Source: Streptomyces sp. NBC_00285
Lineage (GTDB): Bacteria; Actinomycetota; Actinomycetes; Streptomycetales; Streptomycetaceae
Reading direction: 5' to 3'
Assembly: GCF_036174265.1 (NCBI RefSeq)
Contig: NZ_CP108055.1
Span: 2,418,001-2,482,000, forward strand
Length of the DNA stretch: 64,000 nt
Both the position numbers and the translations under genes were made by a program. Below the pieces are notes generated by a model. The model was given only the letters and a program-made list of their open reading frames with translations. It had not been told where the DNA came from and ran no database searches. The first letter of the stretch is position 1. Each line of letters starts with the position of its first letter. Positions 36,434-45,209 of this stretch are shown here, one piece after another.

Positions 36434-36508
36434 ATGAGCGCCGGACGAATTCCACCCCATGATTCGGTGAACGAATTCATAAGGGCCATAAAACCGGACC
36501 CGGAATGA
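36434..36508 (+). CDS. Possible 24-residue small ORF
   Basis: ATG 36434 opens MSAGRIPPHDSVNEFIRAIK and PDPE, ending at TGA 36508. It sits in a locally AT-richer gap behind the glycosyltransferase gene. GCGGAACACCC before the ATG is a poor ribosome site. There is no family recognition, so it may be chance. Confidence 0.2.
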   Translation: MSAGRIPPHDSVNEFIRAIKPDPE

Positions 36509-36652
36509 TCAAAGGAATTGAAGGGCGCAGCCGCCCGCCTTTGCGGAATCACCGGAATAAACGGCCGCCTGAGAGGAATCCCACATCACATCGTCATCAC
36601 AAAGCCGTTGATTCGACAGGGAACAGAGCTCACTCGCTGTAACGTCGATTGA

Positions 36653-37678
36653 GTGCGTACCGAACGAAACCCCACCCGTCTGGACCGGGTGTTCGCCAGG
36701 CTGGACCGTGAGCGGGAGCGGCCGGCTCACCTCAGCGTGCCCAGGACGAGCCGGCACCGGACCGTCCTGGCCGTCGCCGCCCTGGCCTTCTACCTGACGA
36801 TCGTATGGCTGGTGGTGACCACCTCGTGGCTGGTCCGCCTCGACTGGCAGGTCATGTTCTTCCGGCCCTACCAGCAGTGGGCCTCGATCCACTGGTTCGT
36901 CGACTACTACGTGGTGCTGGGCCAGCGCGGCCCCACCGCGGTGATGGTCGCGGCCTGGCTGGGCTGGCGTTCCTGGCGGCAGCACACCCTGCGCCCGCTG
37001 CTGACCCTGGGCGCGTCCCTGCTGCTGCTGAACATCACGGTCGGCGCCGCCAAGTACGGCATGGGAAGGCTCGGGCCGCATTACGCGACCGTCATCGGCT
37101 CGAACGAGATGGGTCTCGGCGGGGATATATTTCCCAGCGGTCACACCGCTAACGCCGTGGTGACCTGGGGAATCCTGGCGTATCTGGCCTCCACCCCGGC
37201 AGCCCGCCGCTGGCTGTCCGCGATCTCCGCGGTGACCTCGCTGGGTGTGGGCATGGCCACCGTCTACCTCGGTACGCACTGGCTGAGCGACGTCGTGCTG
37301 GGCTGGGTGGCGGGTCTGCTGATCCTGCTCGCACTGCCCTGGTTCGAGCCGTTGATCGCCCGCACCGAGGACTACGCCTTCGACCTGCGCGACCGCTGGC
37401 GGGCCCGCGGCGGCGTGAAGGCCCCCGCTCCGGTCACCCCCGTCGCCGCGCCCGCCCGGCTCAAGCCCCTCACGGCCCCGCAGAACGAGACGGCGGCCCG
37501 CGAGGCCACCGCACCGGCACATATCACCAGGTCACCGGCCTATCTGGCCCAGGGCCCGCACACGAGCCGCTCGGAGCGCACCCCGGTCACCCCGGTCGGC
37601 AGCCGCCGCCCGCCGCATCCGGACCGCGTCGTGCGCGGCACGCCGTCTCAGTCCACCCGGCCGGTGCCGGGCGGCTGA
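36653..37678 (+). CDS. PAP2-family lipid phosphatase
   Basis: 341 residues from GTG 36653. Six hydrophobic segments surround the phosphatase triad: KYGMGRLGPH (degenerate KxxxxxxRP), FPSGHTANAV (PSGH near residue 161) and YLGTHWLSDVVLGW (His about 209, Asp four residues later). The C-terminal 90 residues are a hydrophilic Pro/Thr-rich tail (VTPVAAPARLKPLT) likely on the cytoplasmic side. Members dephosphorylate phosphatidic acid or polyprenyl pyrophosphate at the membrane. Following the PIG-V-like gene, it could recycle polyprenyl phosphate, which is speculative. Confidence 0.88.
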   Translation: MRTERNPTRLDRVFARLDRERERPAHLSVPRTSRHRTVLAVAALAFYLTIVWLVVTTSWLVRLDWQVMFFRPYQQWASIHWFVDYYVVLGQRGPTAVMVAAWLGWRSWRQHTLRPLLTLGASLLLLNITVGAAKYGMGRLGPHYATVIGSNEMGLGGDIFPSGHTANAVVTWGILAYLASTPAARRWLSAISAVTSLGVGMATVYLGTHWLSDVVLGWVAGLLILLALPWFEPLIARTEDYAFDLRDRWRARGGVKAPAPVTPVAAPARLKPLTAPQNETAAREATAPAHITRSPAYLAQGPHTSRSERTPVTPVGSRRPPHPDRVVRGTPSQSTRPVPGG

Positions 37679-37725
37679 CCTCCCCCTTCGGACCAGCGGG
37701 GCAGGTACGCACCACCACCCCGCGC

Positions 37726-37762
37726 GAAGGCCCCGGCTCCCTCACAGGGAACCGGGGCCTTC
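37726..37762. terminator. Bidirectional terminator between PAP2 and I78 genes
   Basis: The arms 37726-37741 and 37747-37762 pair over 15 of 16 positions with a TCACA loop. The hairpin lies between convergent genes. Confidence 0.75.
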
Positions 37763-37780
37763 GTCGTCGTACGGCGGCTC

Positions 37781-37996
37781 TCAGCCCTTCCAGGCCCGCG
37801 CGACGCGGCCGTCCTTCACCTCGAAGTTGAGCCGGCCCGCGCGGTACTCCATCGTGATGATCGCGCCCGGCGGCAACGACCGGACCGTCGGCCAGCCCCG
37901 CTCGCGCGCGAGCCGCTCGGCGGAGTCGGAGTCGAGGCCGACGTACGTGTCCGGGCTGTCGTCGGGTTCGGCGGAGGGTGTGGGAATGGGTGCCAT
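37781..37996 (-). CDS. I78-family peptidase inhibitor-like small protein
   Basis: 71 residues. DSDSAERLARERGWPTVRSL then PPGAIITMEYRAGRLNFEV and KDGRVARAW match the compact I78 (potato-inhibitor-like) fold seen in small Streptomyces proteins, where the TMEYRAGRLNF block is the conserved strand pair. There is no signal peptide, so it is likely intracellular and may not inhibit the secreted proteases of the window. It is monocistronic behind a terminator. Confidence 0.75.
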   Translation of the reverse strand: MAPIPTPSAEPDDSPDTYVGLDSDSAERLARERGWPTVRSLPPGAIITMEYRAGRLNFEVKDGRVARAWKG

Positions 37997-38209
37997 GGCG
38001 CCACGCTAGGCCCTGTCCGGCGACCGGGGAAGTACGGGTCCCGCTCCCCTCCTGTCACGCTTCTGTCACAGGATCACGACGCCGGCTTCCCTAGCGCTGT
38101 GTCACACGGACGGGCGTTTCCCCAGCCCTTCCACGGGTATTCGAACGAAATTCCCGCGCGCCGTACGACTTCCCGGAATGACCTGCGAGAAGGCTTGCCG
38201 GAGAAGTGG

Positions 38210-39343
38210 TCAGGACCCCTTTGCCCGTAGATTCCGGACAGTGCCACGGAAGCTGACGCCGCATAAGAAATACACGGTTCCAGCACAGAACCCCCCTACG
38301 CCCCCCGGCCGCCACGGCAGGACTTCATGACGCCGGTGCGGTCCACCGGGAGCCCCCGGAGTACTCGGCCCCGGCTCCGCGGCCCGGGCCAAAGTACGAC
38401 CGAGCCGGCCGTGCGCCGTCCTGATCGCCTCGGTCAGCCCGTCCGGCTCCAGCACCTCGAACTCGAAGCCCGTCAGCATCACATGGATCACCATCACGTC
38501 GAGGCTCGCGGCGCCGGTCCGCAGGATGCAGCTGTCGGGCCCCTCCTCCTCCAGCACCCCGGCGCTCGGCGAGACGCGCTCGGCGGCCTGTTCCTTCGAC
38601 ACCAGCAGCCGTACGACGGCGTGCGAGGCGTACGCGCGCGTGGAGACACCTCGCGAGACGTACGCGGCGAGATCCTCGGCGGGCGGGGGCCGCGGCGTGA
38701 AACGGGGCCCGTGCGGCGGTCTGGGCGTGATCCGGTCGGCGCGGAAGGTCCGCCAGTCCTCGCGGTCCAGGTCCCAGGCGACCAGGTACCAGCGCCGCTC
38801 GCTGCACACCAGACGGTGCGGTTCCACGGTACGGCGGCTGGGGGTGCCCCCGTGGTCGCTGTACTCGAAGCGCAGGCGCTCGGCGTCCCGGCAGAGGTTG
38901 GCGAGCTCGGTGAGGACGCCCGGGTCGACGGCGGAGGGCCTCGGGTCGCGCAGCATCGGCACGGTGAAGGCGTTCAGGGCACCCACCCGGCGGCGCAGCC
39001 GGCTCGGCAGGACCTGCTCCAGCTTGGCGAGGGCCCTCACCGACGTCTCACCGATGCCCTCGATGCCCTGTCCCGCGGCCGTGCGCAGGCCGACGGCGAC
39101 CGCGACGGCCTCGTCGTCGTCCAGGAGCAGCGGGGGCAGCTCGGCGCCCGCGCCCAACTGGTAGCCGCCGCCGGTGCCGGGGCTGGCGTTGACGGGGTAG
39201 CCCAGCTCGCGCAGCCGGTCCACGTCCCGGCGGACGGTGCGCGAAGTGACGCCGAGGCGCTCGGCCAGGTCCGCGCCGGACCAGTCGCGGTGGGCCTGCA
39301 GAAGCGACAGCAGGCGCAGAAGTCGTGCCGAGGTCTCCAACAT
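38210..39343 (-). CDS. WYL-domain transcriptional regulator (DeoR-type HTH)
   Basis: 377 residues from ATG 39343. The winged helix is at about 1-60 (LLSLLQAHRDWSGADLAERL, GVTSRTVRRDVDRLRELGYP). The WYL domain follows with EPHRLVCSERRWYLVAWDLD and FRADRI. The WCX-like C-terminal part ends at LGRTLARAA near residue 322, the usual family end. The frame then continues about 50 residues of low-complexity and Cys-containing sequence to 38210, which looks like read-through after loss of the natural stop. It is divergent, 62 bases apart, from a collapsed epoxide hydrolase gene, its probable former target. Confidence 0.85.
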   Translation of the reverse strand: MLETSARLLRLLSLLQAHRDWSGADLAERLGVTSRTVRRDVDRLRELGYPVNASPGTGGGYQLGAGAELPPLLLDDDEAVAVAVGLRTAAGQGIEGIGETSVRALAKLEQVLPSRLRRRVGALNAFTVPMLRDPRPSAVDPGVLTELANLCRDAERLRFEYSDHGGTPSRRTVEPHRLVCSERRWYLVAWDLDREDWRTFRADRITPRPPHGPRFTPRPPPAEDLAAYVSRGVSTRAYASHAVVRLLVSKEQAAERVSPSAGVLEEEGPDSCILRTGAASLDVMVIHVMLTGFEFEVLEPDGLTEAIRTAHGRLGRTLARAAEPGPSTPGAPGGPHRRHEVLPWRPGGVGGFCAGTVYFLCGVSFRGTVRNLRAKGS

Positions 39344-39405
39344 GATGCCGAGTCTGCCAGCCATCGCGGACAGCTCCTGTCCGCAAACCTTCCTGCCTTG
39401 GACTC

Positions 39406-39873
39406 ATGGCAGACAACGGCGCGACCACAGAGACCGGCGAGACTCGCGAGACCCGTCCCTTCCGGATCGCCATCCCCGAGTCACAGCTCGACGATCTGCA
39501 CACCCGGCTGGACCTCACCCGCCGGCCCGACGAACTCCCGGGCGCCGGCTGGGAGTACGGCGCCTCCCTGCCGTATCTCCACGATCTCGCCGCCTACTGG
39601 CGGGGCGCCTACGACTGGCGCAAGCACGAGGCCGCCCTCAACGCTACGGCGCCCAGGGCGGCGACCTCGGGGGTGCCGACCGCGGTGGCCGACTTCGGCG
39701 AGGACGTGGCGATCCGCCGCTGGGCGGAGCGGGCCAACACCGTCACCCGCTGGACGGAGTTCGACCGCGGCGGCCACTTCGCCGCCCTGGAGGTCCCCGA
39801 GCTGCCGGCCGGTGACGTCAGGGAGTTCTTCGGTTCACTGCCTCTGCACGCGCGCGTGACTCACTGCCGGTAG
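39406..39873 (+). pseudogene. Epoxide hydrolase collapsed by internal deletion
   Basis: 155 codons. Residues about 18-82 are the epoxide-hydrolase N-terminal domain ([40 protein letters not shown]). Residues about 90-145 are the very C-terminus with the catalytic His block ([35 protein letters not shown]). The alpha/beta-hydrolase core of some 230 residues is gone. At the joint about 20 bases encode RYGAQGGD, the nucleophile elbow, but in another frame, so at least two deletions occurred with net frame kept. The product would lack the nucleophilic Asp. It overlaps the end of the convergent binding-protein gene by 13 bases. Confidence 0.8.
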
Positions 39874-41153
39874 GGCAGCTGCGGGACGTCGAAGCAGGTG
39901 CTGTCCATGTCGCCCTGGGAGACCCAGCCCCGGCCGTCCTCCCAGCGGGCCACCGACAGACAGGCCCTGCGGGACGCCGGCGGATCGGCCAGGCGTTCGA
40001 AGGTGACGGGGACGAGGAGACCGTCCGCGGTGTAGCCCCGGCTGCGGTTCACGAAAGCGTCGACGCACGCGCGCGTGATGCCCCGTGCCGCGCAGGACTT
40101 CGCCGCGTCCGTGAACCACATCGCGGCCGCCCAGCCCTCCAACTGCCACTGGGAGTGCGTCTTCAGGCCCTTCGTGGCGTCCCTGAACTCCCGTACGGCC
40201 GCGTTGCCGGTGTCCTCGTAGTTCCGGCTGGACCCGGTCGCCCACAGGGCGTTGCGGCAGCGCGGGGCGTCCTTGTAGTCGTCCGGGACGGTGGACGTCC
40301 AGTTCTGCACGTTGGTGACCTTGGCGGTGACCTGGACGCCGGCCCGGTCCATCGCCTCGCACAACTTCGCGTTGCCGTGGCTGTCGACGGCGTCGAAGAC
40401 CAGGTCGACGCCCTGTTCCCGGAGGTCGGCCGCCACGGCACGGAAGTTGGGCAGCGCGAAGTCGACCTGCTCGGTGACGACCTCGTAGCCCTCGGCCTTC
40501 AGTCCCTGCTCGACGAGCCGGGCGTAGGCGGCGGACGCGGCCTGGTTGTAGGACACGACGGCGGCCGTACGGGCCCCGTGTTCGCGCTTGAAGTAGCGGT
40601 AGACCTCGGTGCCGCCGTACTGGTTCCCGCCCCAGCCGGTGGTGCCCTCGCGGGGCGCGAGGCTGCCGTAGACGCCGTAGAGGTGCGGCCAGGTGTCGTA
40701 GGCGGACCCGATGGGCTGGCCGCCGATGTCGGGCACGCGCGCGCGGGACACGCGGGAGGCGCCCGCGTAGTCGAGGGCGGTGGTCGCGACCAGGGCGACC
40801 ACCTTGTCCTCGTCGATCAGCCGGTGCACACAGGCGTTGTTGCCGACCCCGCTGCCGCCGTCGTCGCACTCGCGCACCTCGACCCTGTGGCCGTCGACGC
40901 CCCCGCGCGCGTTGAGACGCTCGAAGTACGCCTTGGCGCCGTCACGCGGGCCGGTGAAGGCGTTGCCGCCGACCGGACTGGTGACGCTGGTGATGATGCC
41001 GACCCGGATCGGGGCGCCGTCCTGGCCGGGCGCCGTCCGCTCCCCGTGCCCGAAGTCGCTCTCCGGCAGCCGGCTGCCGCACGCCGTGCCCACCACGAGC
41101 AGCAGGACCGCGGCGGCGGCCTCAGCAGCCCGGAAGAGCCGACGCCGTGGCAT
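39861..41153 (-). CDS. Branched-chain amino-acid-type ABC substrate-binding lipoprotein (LivK-like)
   Basis: 430 residues. A lipoprotein signal peptide ends in the lipobox VGTAC-G (Cys about 25). The periplasmic-binding fold type I follows: [55 protein letters not shown] and [20 protein letters not shown]. These are hallmarks of Leu/Ile/Val or amide/urea-type receptors. It is anchored outside the membrane. It is transcribed with the small lipoprotein gene and divergently from the permease/ATPase genes 42270-45883, which complete the transporter. The ligand is unknown. Confidence 0.88.
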   Translation of the reverse strand: MPRRRLFRAAEAAAAVLLLVVGTACGSRLPESDFGHGERTAPGQDGAPIRVGIITSVTSPVGGNAFTGPRDGAKAYFERLNARGGVDGHRVEVRECDDGGSGVGNNACVHRLIDEDKVVALVATTALDYAGASRVSRARVPDIGGQPIGSAYDTWPHLYGVYGSLAPREGTTGWGGNQYGGTEVYRYFKREHGARTAAVVSYNQAASAAYARLVEQGLKAEGYEVVTEQVDFALPNFRAVAADLREQGVDLVFDAVDSHGNAKLCEAMDRAGVQVTAKVTNVQNWTSTVPDDYKDAPRCRNALWATGSSRNYEDTGNAAVREFRDATKGLKTHSQWQLEGWAAAMWFTDAAKSCAARGITRACVDAFVNRSRGYTADGLLVPVTFERLADPPASRRACLSVARWEDGRGWVSQGDMDSTCFDVPQLPYRQ

Positions 41154-41670
41154 TGCCGCTCAACTGGACCAGCGCGCACAGGGTGTTGACCGACATCTTC
41201 CAGGCGCCGTCCTGTTCGACGGCCGTTCCTGAGGCGTCGGGCAGGGCGGTGGCCCCGTTCAGGAGCAGCGTGTACGTGACGGTCGCCGCGGTCGGCTTCG
41301 TGAACTCGACCTTAGTGACCCTCGCCTCCACCTGACCGCCCCGCTGGTCGCCGCTGAAGGCCTGCAGCACCGGACCCATCTGCTCGCCGTTCTCCAGGAC
41401 GGCCTGCTTGTCCTTGGTCGAGGTCTTCGGGTCGAAGAACTTCCGCCAGTTCTCCTTGATCTCCTTCTCGGCCGCCGCGCGGTCGGCGGGTCCGCTCGGG
41501 GAGGGGGTGGGCGACAGCGTCGTCCGTTCCACCGTGGGCGTCGGGGGCGGGCTGTCGCTGCCGCCACCGCTGTCGTCGCTGCACGCCGTGAGGGCCACGG
41601 CGAGGACGAACCCCACCGCCATCAGCCCCCGGCTGCCGTTCGCCCGCTTGCGGTCGCTCCCGAGAACCAT
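41122..41670 (-). CDS. Small secreted lipoprotein, unknown function
   Basis: 182 residues from ATG 41670. The signal peptide GLMAVGFVLAVALTAC carries a lipobox (LTAC, Cys about 30), followed by a Ser/Pro-rich linker (SPPPTPTVERTTLSPTPSPS). The folded part begins AEKEIKENWRKFFDPKTSTK and has TKVEFTKPTAATVTYTLLLN. The helix-then-strands pattern resembles NTF2/low-molecular-weight lipoprotein domains. Its 3' end overlaps the LivK-like gene by 32 bases, so it belongs to the transporter locus and may be an accessory surface factor. The start is uncertain, as no strong ribosome site is visible. Confidence 0.7.
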   Translation of the reverse strand: MVLGSDRKRANGSRGLMAVGFVLAVALTACSDDSGGGSDSPPPTPTVERTTLSPTPSPSGPADRAAAEKEIKENWRKFFDPKTSTKDKQAVLENGEQMGPVLQAFSGDQRGGQVEARVTKVEFTKPTAATVTYTLLLNGATALPDASGTAVEQDGAWKMSVNTLCALVQLSGNATASALPGC

Positions 41671-41793
41671 CTGGCTCACCACCGGGTGTCGGTCCGGACC
41701 GAGTGCGCCCGGAGCTTTCAGGGTCGGCTTCCAGAAGGCATAGTGCAAAAGATTGGCTGACATGGACAGGCACGCGACATGTGGGAGCCACAG

Positions 41794-42270
41794 ATGCGGA
41801 CAGCCCGACTGCGGACCGCGCACCCCGTCCTGTGGACCGGCTGGGCCGCGCTCGCCGCGGGCGCGGTCCTGTGCGTCCTCGGCTGGTACGGCGTCTCGGG
41901 CGAGCGCTACGCCGAGCGGCAACTGCCCTACCTGGCCTCCTGCACGGTGCCCGGTGCCGCGCTGATCGTCGCCGGGGCGGTGCTCCTCGCCCATGGCCGC
42001 AGCGCGCTCGCCACCGCGCGCGTGGAGGAGCTGTACGGCCTCCTGGTCGCCGCGGACCCCGCCGACGCCGAGGAGTCCGACACGGCGGTCATCGCGCCCC
42101 TGGCGGTCAGCGGGGACCTGCTGATGGTGCCCGGCGGCACCCTCTGGCACCGCGCGGACTGCCCGCTGGTCGCCGGGAAGGTGGAGTCGGTCCCGGTGGA
42201 CGCCAAGCTCCTGGCGAGCGGCGAACTGGGCCCGTGCCCCATCTGCGAACCCGTCGAGGAAACCGACTGA
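41794..42270 (+). CDS. Two-TM membrane protein with C-terminal CPIC motif, unknown function
   Basis: 158 residues from ATG 41794 (GGGAG seven bases upstream). Two hydrophobic helices lie at about 12-30 and 46-66. A cytoplasmic domain follows containing LYGLLVAADPADAEESDT, MVPGGTLWHRADCPLVAGK and ending LGPCPICEPVEETD. The HRADCP and CPIC cysteines could bind metal; similar ADCPLV...PC.IC motifs occur in small actinobacterial proteins. Its stop overlaps the ATG of the fused Liv permease (TGATG), so it is translationally coupled to the transporter. Function is not known. Confidence 0.75.
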   Translation: MRTARLRTAHPVLWTGWAALAAGAVLCVLGWYGVSGERYAERQLPYLASCTVPGAALIVAGAVLLAHGRSALATARVEELYGLLVAADPADAEESDTAVIAPLAVSGDLLMVPGGTLWHRADCPLVAGKVESVPVDAKLLASGELGPCPICEPVEETD

Positions 42271-45209
42271 TGTCCTCGCTGACCTACGACCTCACCCTCG
42301 CCGGGCTGTCGGTCGGCAGCGCGGCCGCACTCACCGGGACCGGCCTGATCGTGACGTACCGCGCGACCGGGGTGCTGAACTTCGCGCACGGCGCGATCGC
42401 CATGGTGTGCGCGTACGTGCTGCGCCAGTGCGTGGTCGGGTGGGGCTGGCCGCTGTGGGCGGGGGCCGCGATGACTCTCCTGTTCCTGGCACCGGCGCTC
42501 GGCGTGCTGCTGGAGCGTTTCGTCTTCCGGCCCCTGTCCGTCCTCGGCGGCGATCCGGCACAGACCCTGGTGGCCTCCATCGGTGTCTTCGTGCTGCTCG
42601 TGGGCGGAGCCGCGCTGGTGTGGGGCCAGGGCGCCCGTGACGACGTTCCGGAGCTGGTGTCGGCCGACCCGTGGGGACAGCTGGCGGTCGCCCTGGTCCT
42701 GGCCGCGGGGGTGGGCGCGGTGATCCGCTGGACGCGCTTGGGACGGGAGCTGCGGGCCGTCGTGGACGACCGGCAACTGGCCGTCCTCGGCGGGATCGAC
42801 GCGGACCGGGTGGCTGCGGCCGGCTGGGCCTTCGGGTCGTTCACGGCGGGCCTGACGGGCGTCCTGCTGGCCCCGTACGTCCGCCTGGACCCGTACGGGT
42901 TGCCCCTGCTCGTCATGGAGGTGGTCGCGGTCGCGGTGGCCGCGCGGATGCGGAGCCTGCCGGTGGCCGTGGTGGTCGCGCTGGGCGTCGGGGTGGCCCA
43001 GAGCCAGCTGACGAGACTGCACCCGTCCGGCTGGGCCGAACCGTTGCTCCAGGCGGTCGGCGCGAACCTCTTCGTGGTCACCCTGCTGATCGCGGCCCTG
43101 GCGCTCCCCCGCATCGGCACCCGGGACGCGCTCCCCCGCACGGCGACCGCGCGCGTGTCGACGCCTCAGGGCGCGTGGATCGTCGCGGCGGTGCTGTTCC
43201 TGCTGCCCCTGGGCTTCGCGGGTTCGGACCTCCACACCTCCGTCCAGGTCCCGGCGCTGGGCGTCGTACTGCTCTCCCTGGTCGTCGTGACGGGCAGGGG
43301 CGGCCAGATCTCCCTGGGCCAGGCGGCGTACGCGGGCCTGGGCGCCCTCTTCACCTCCCTCCTCGCGGCGGGCCGCTTCCCGGGCCTGCCCCGCCTTCCG
43401 GAACTGGCCGCCCTGGCGGTGGCGGTGGTCCTGGTGGCGCCCCTCGGCCTCCTGACCGGCTGGCCGGCGATCACCCGTCAGGGCCTGGCCCTCGCCCTCG
43501 CGACCTTCGCGGTCGGCGTCGGCGTGAGCCGCTTCGTCTTCGCCCAGCCGTACGCCACGTCGGGCCTGTCCCTGGACCGACCGGCCGGCTTCGAGGGCGA
43601 CCGCGCGTACTACGTCCTGGAGTTGGCCCTGCTGGCCCTCGCCCTCCTGACGACCCGTGTGCTGCGCCGGGGCCGCACGGGCAGAGCACTGGCCGCCCTG
43701 CGCGACCACGAGTCCGGCGCCGCAGCGGCGGGCGTCCGGATCCGCTCCCTGAAGCTCCTCGCCTTCGTGGCGGGCGCCGCCCTGGCCGCCCTGGGCGGCG
43801 GAATGCTCGGCATGGGCCTCCGCGCCTTCGACCCCGCCGCCTACGACCCCGTCCGCGGCCTGCTCTGGTTCGCGGCGGTGGTGGTCATGGGCGCCGACAG
43901 CACCCTGGGCGCCCTCGCCGCGGCGGCCCTGCTCGTCGGCCTGGACGCGGGTGCGCGAGGCGGGGTGGCGGCGGCGCTGATCGGCGTTCTGGCGGTGCTG
44001 GTGGGCCGCTTCCCCGGGGGCCCCTACGAGGCGATCCGCAGACTGCGACCCCGACGGCACCCGACGTTGACAGCAACAGGCCTCCGAGCCCGCAGCCACC
44101 TGCGCCCACCACCTCAGAGCACCGCTCCCCCGACCACCCCCACAACCGAACCCGCCACGCCCCACCGGGCGATCACCGGCGATACCGCACCAGGCCCACG
44201 CCACCTGACGAACACCGACAACACCGAACCCAGCACGCCACACCGGACGAACACCAGCGGCGTCAACCCCGACCCACCACGCCGGACGAACACCGACAAC
44301 ACCGAACCCCGCAAGGCCGAGACCGGCGAACCCGAATCCAGCGCGCCCCGCCAGACCGATCCGTCCGCGACCGAACCCCACCCACCCCGCCCCGGACGAC
44401 CCCCCGCACCGGGACCCGCCGGCGGCGCCTCAGCCCCGTCGGGGCCACCCGCACCCGACCACCGGACGCGCCGGGACGGTGCGGGTGAGAGCACGCACCC
44501 GGCCGGACGCCGGGCAGTCCTCACCGCTCACAACCTCCGGGCCCGCTACGACGGTTTCACCGCCCTCGACGGAGTCGACCTCACCGTCCAGCCGGGCAGC
44601 ATCACCGCGATCATCGGCCCGAACGGAGCCGGGAAATCCACCCTCTTCCACTGCCTGGCGGGAACCCTGCGCCCCTCCCGAGGCCAAGTCCGCTACGGCG
44701 ACCGGAACATCACCCGCCTGTCCCCCCACACCCGCACCCGCCTCGGCATCGCCCGCACCTTCCAGCAACTCGCCGTCTTCCCGACCCTGACGGTCGCCGA
44801 GAACATCCAGGTGGGTGCGGAGCAGGGCCACATCACCGACCCGGCCGCAACGGACCGCGCACTGAGACTGTTCGCCCTCGACGGCCCCCTGCGAAACGCG
44901 CCCGCCGCCGGCCTCCCCACCGGCACCCTCCGCCGGGTCGAACTGGCGAGAGCCCTCGCCGGCACCCCGGGCGTCCTGCTCCTCGACGAACCCGCCGCCG
45001 GCCTGGACACCGCCGAGGTGACCGCGCTGGCGCGCGTCCTGAAGGCCCTGGCGGCCGACGGCACCGCCCTCCTCGTGATCGAGCACGACCTGGACCTGGT
45101 GGCAGACCTCGCGGACGTCGTGCATGTCATGACCGCGGGCCGCATCATCGCCTCCGGCCCCCCGGCCCAGGTGCTGGACTCGTTCGACGCCCGGGAGACC
45201 GCCGTATGA
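42270..45209 (+). CDS. Fused LivH-LivM-LivG branched-chain amino-acid ABC transporter protein
   Basis: 979 residues from ATG 42270. Residues about 1-290 are LivH-like (YRATGVLNFAHGAIAMVCAY; VAAAGWAFGSFTAGLTGVLL). Residues about 300-590 are LivM-like (LGVVLLSLVVVTGRGGQISL; GQAAYAGLGALFTSLL; ALAALRDHESGAAAAGVRI). A repetitive hydrophilic linker spans about 600-745. Residues about 750-979 are a LivG ATPase with Walker A GPNGAGKST (near 782), Q-loop FQQL, signature LPTGTLRRVELARAL, Walker B LLLDEPAAG and H-loop IEHD. Two permeases and one ATPase are usually separate proteins, so this gives fixed 1:1:1 stoichiometry. LivF follows with a 4-base overlap. No stop or frameshift is visible at the joints. 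Confidence 0.88.
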   Translation: MSSLTYDLTLAGLSVGSAAALTGTGLIVTYRATGVLNFAHGAIAMVCAYVLRQCVVGWGWPLWAGAAMTLLFLAPALGVLLERFVFRPLSVLGGDPAQTLVASIGVFVLLVGGAALVWGQGARDDVPELVSADPWGQLAVALVLAAGVGAVIRWTRLGRELRAVVDDRQLAVLGGIDADRVAAAGWAFGSFTAGLTGVLLAPYVRLDPYGLPLLVMEVVAVAVAARMRSLPVAVVVALGVGVAQSQLTRLHPSGWAEPLLQAVGANLFVVTLLIAALALPRIGTRDALPRTATARVSTPQGAWIVAAVLFLLPLGFAGSDLHTSVQVPALGVVLLSLVVVTGRGGQISLGQAAYAGLGALFTSLLAAGRFPGLPRLPELAALAVAVVLVAPLGLLTGWPAITRQGLALALATFAVGVGVSRFVFAQPYATSGLSLDRPAGFEGDRAYYVLELALLALALLTTRVLRRGRTGRALAALRDHESGAAAAGVRIRSLKLLAFVAGAALAALGGGMLGMGLRAFDPAAYDPVRGLLWFAAVVVMGADSTLGALAAAALLVGLDAGARGGVAAALIGVLAVLVGRFPGGPYEAIRRLRPRRHPTLTATGLRARSHLRPPPQSTAPPTTPTTEPATPHRAITGDTAPGPRHLTNTDNTEPSTPHRTNTSGVNPDPPRRTNTDNTEPRKAETGEPESSAPRQTDPSATEPHPPRPGRPPAPGPAGGASAPSGPPAPDHRTRRDGAGESTHPAGRRAVLTAHNLRARYDGFTALDGVDLTVQPGSITAIIGPNGAGKSTLFHCLAGTLRPSRGQVRYGDRNITRLSPHTRTRLGIARTFQQLAVFPTLTVAENIQVGAEQGHITDPAATDRALRLFALDGPLRNAPAAGLPTGTLRRVELARALAGTPGVLLLDEPAAGLDTAEVTALARVLKALAADGTALLVIEHDLDLVADLADVVHVMTAGRIIASGPPAQVLDSFDARETAV
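44207..44309 (+). repeat. Direct repeats in the Liv fusion linker
   Basis: The 25-base segments 44207-44231 and 44285-44309 are identical and encode TNTDNTEP. A partial third copy starts at about 44250. The surrounding 44100-44500 is rich in Pro/Thr codons with many TEP and PHR units. Confidence 0.7.
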
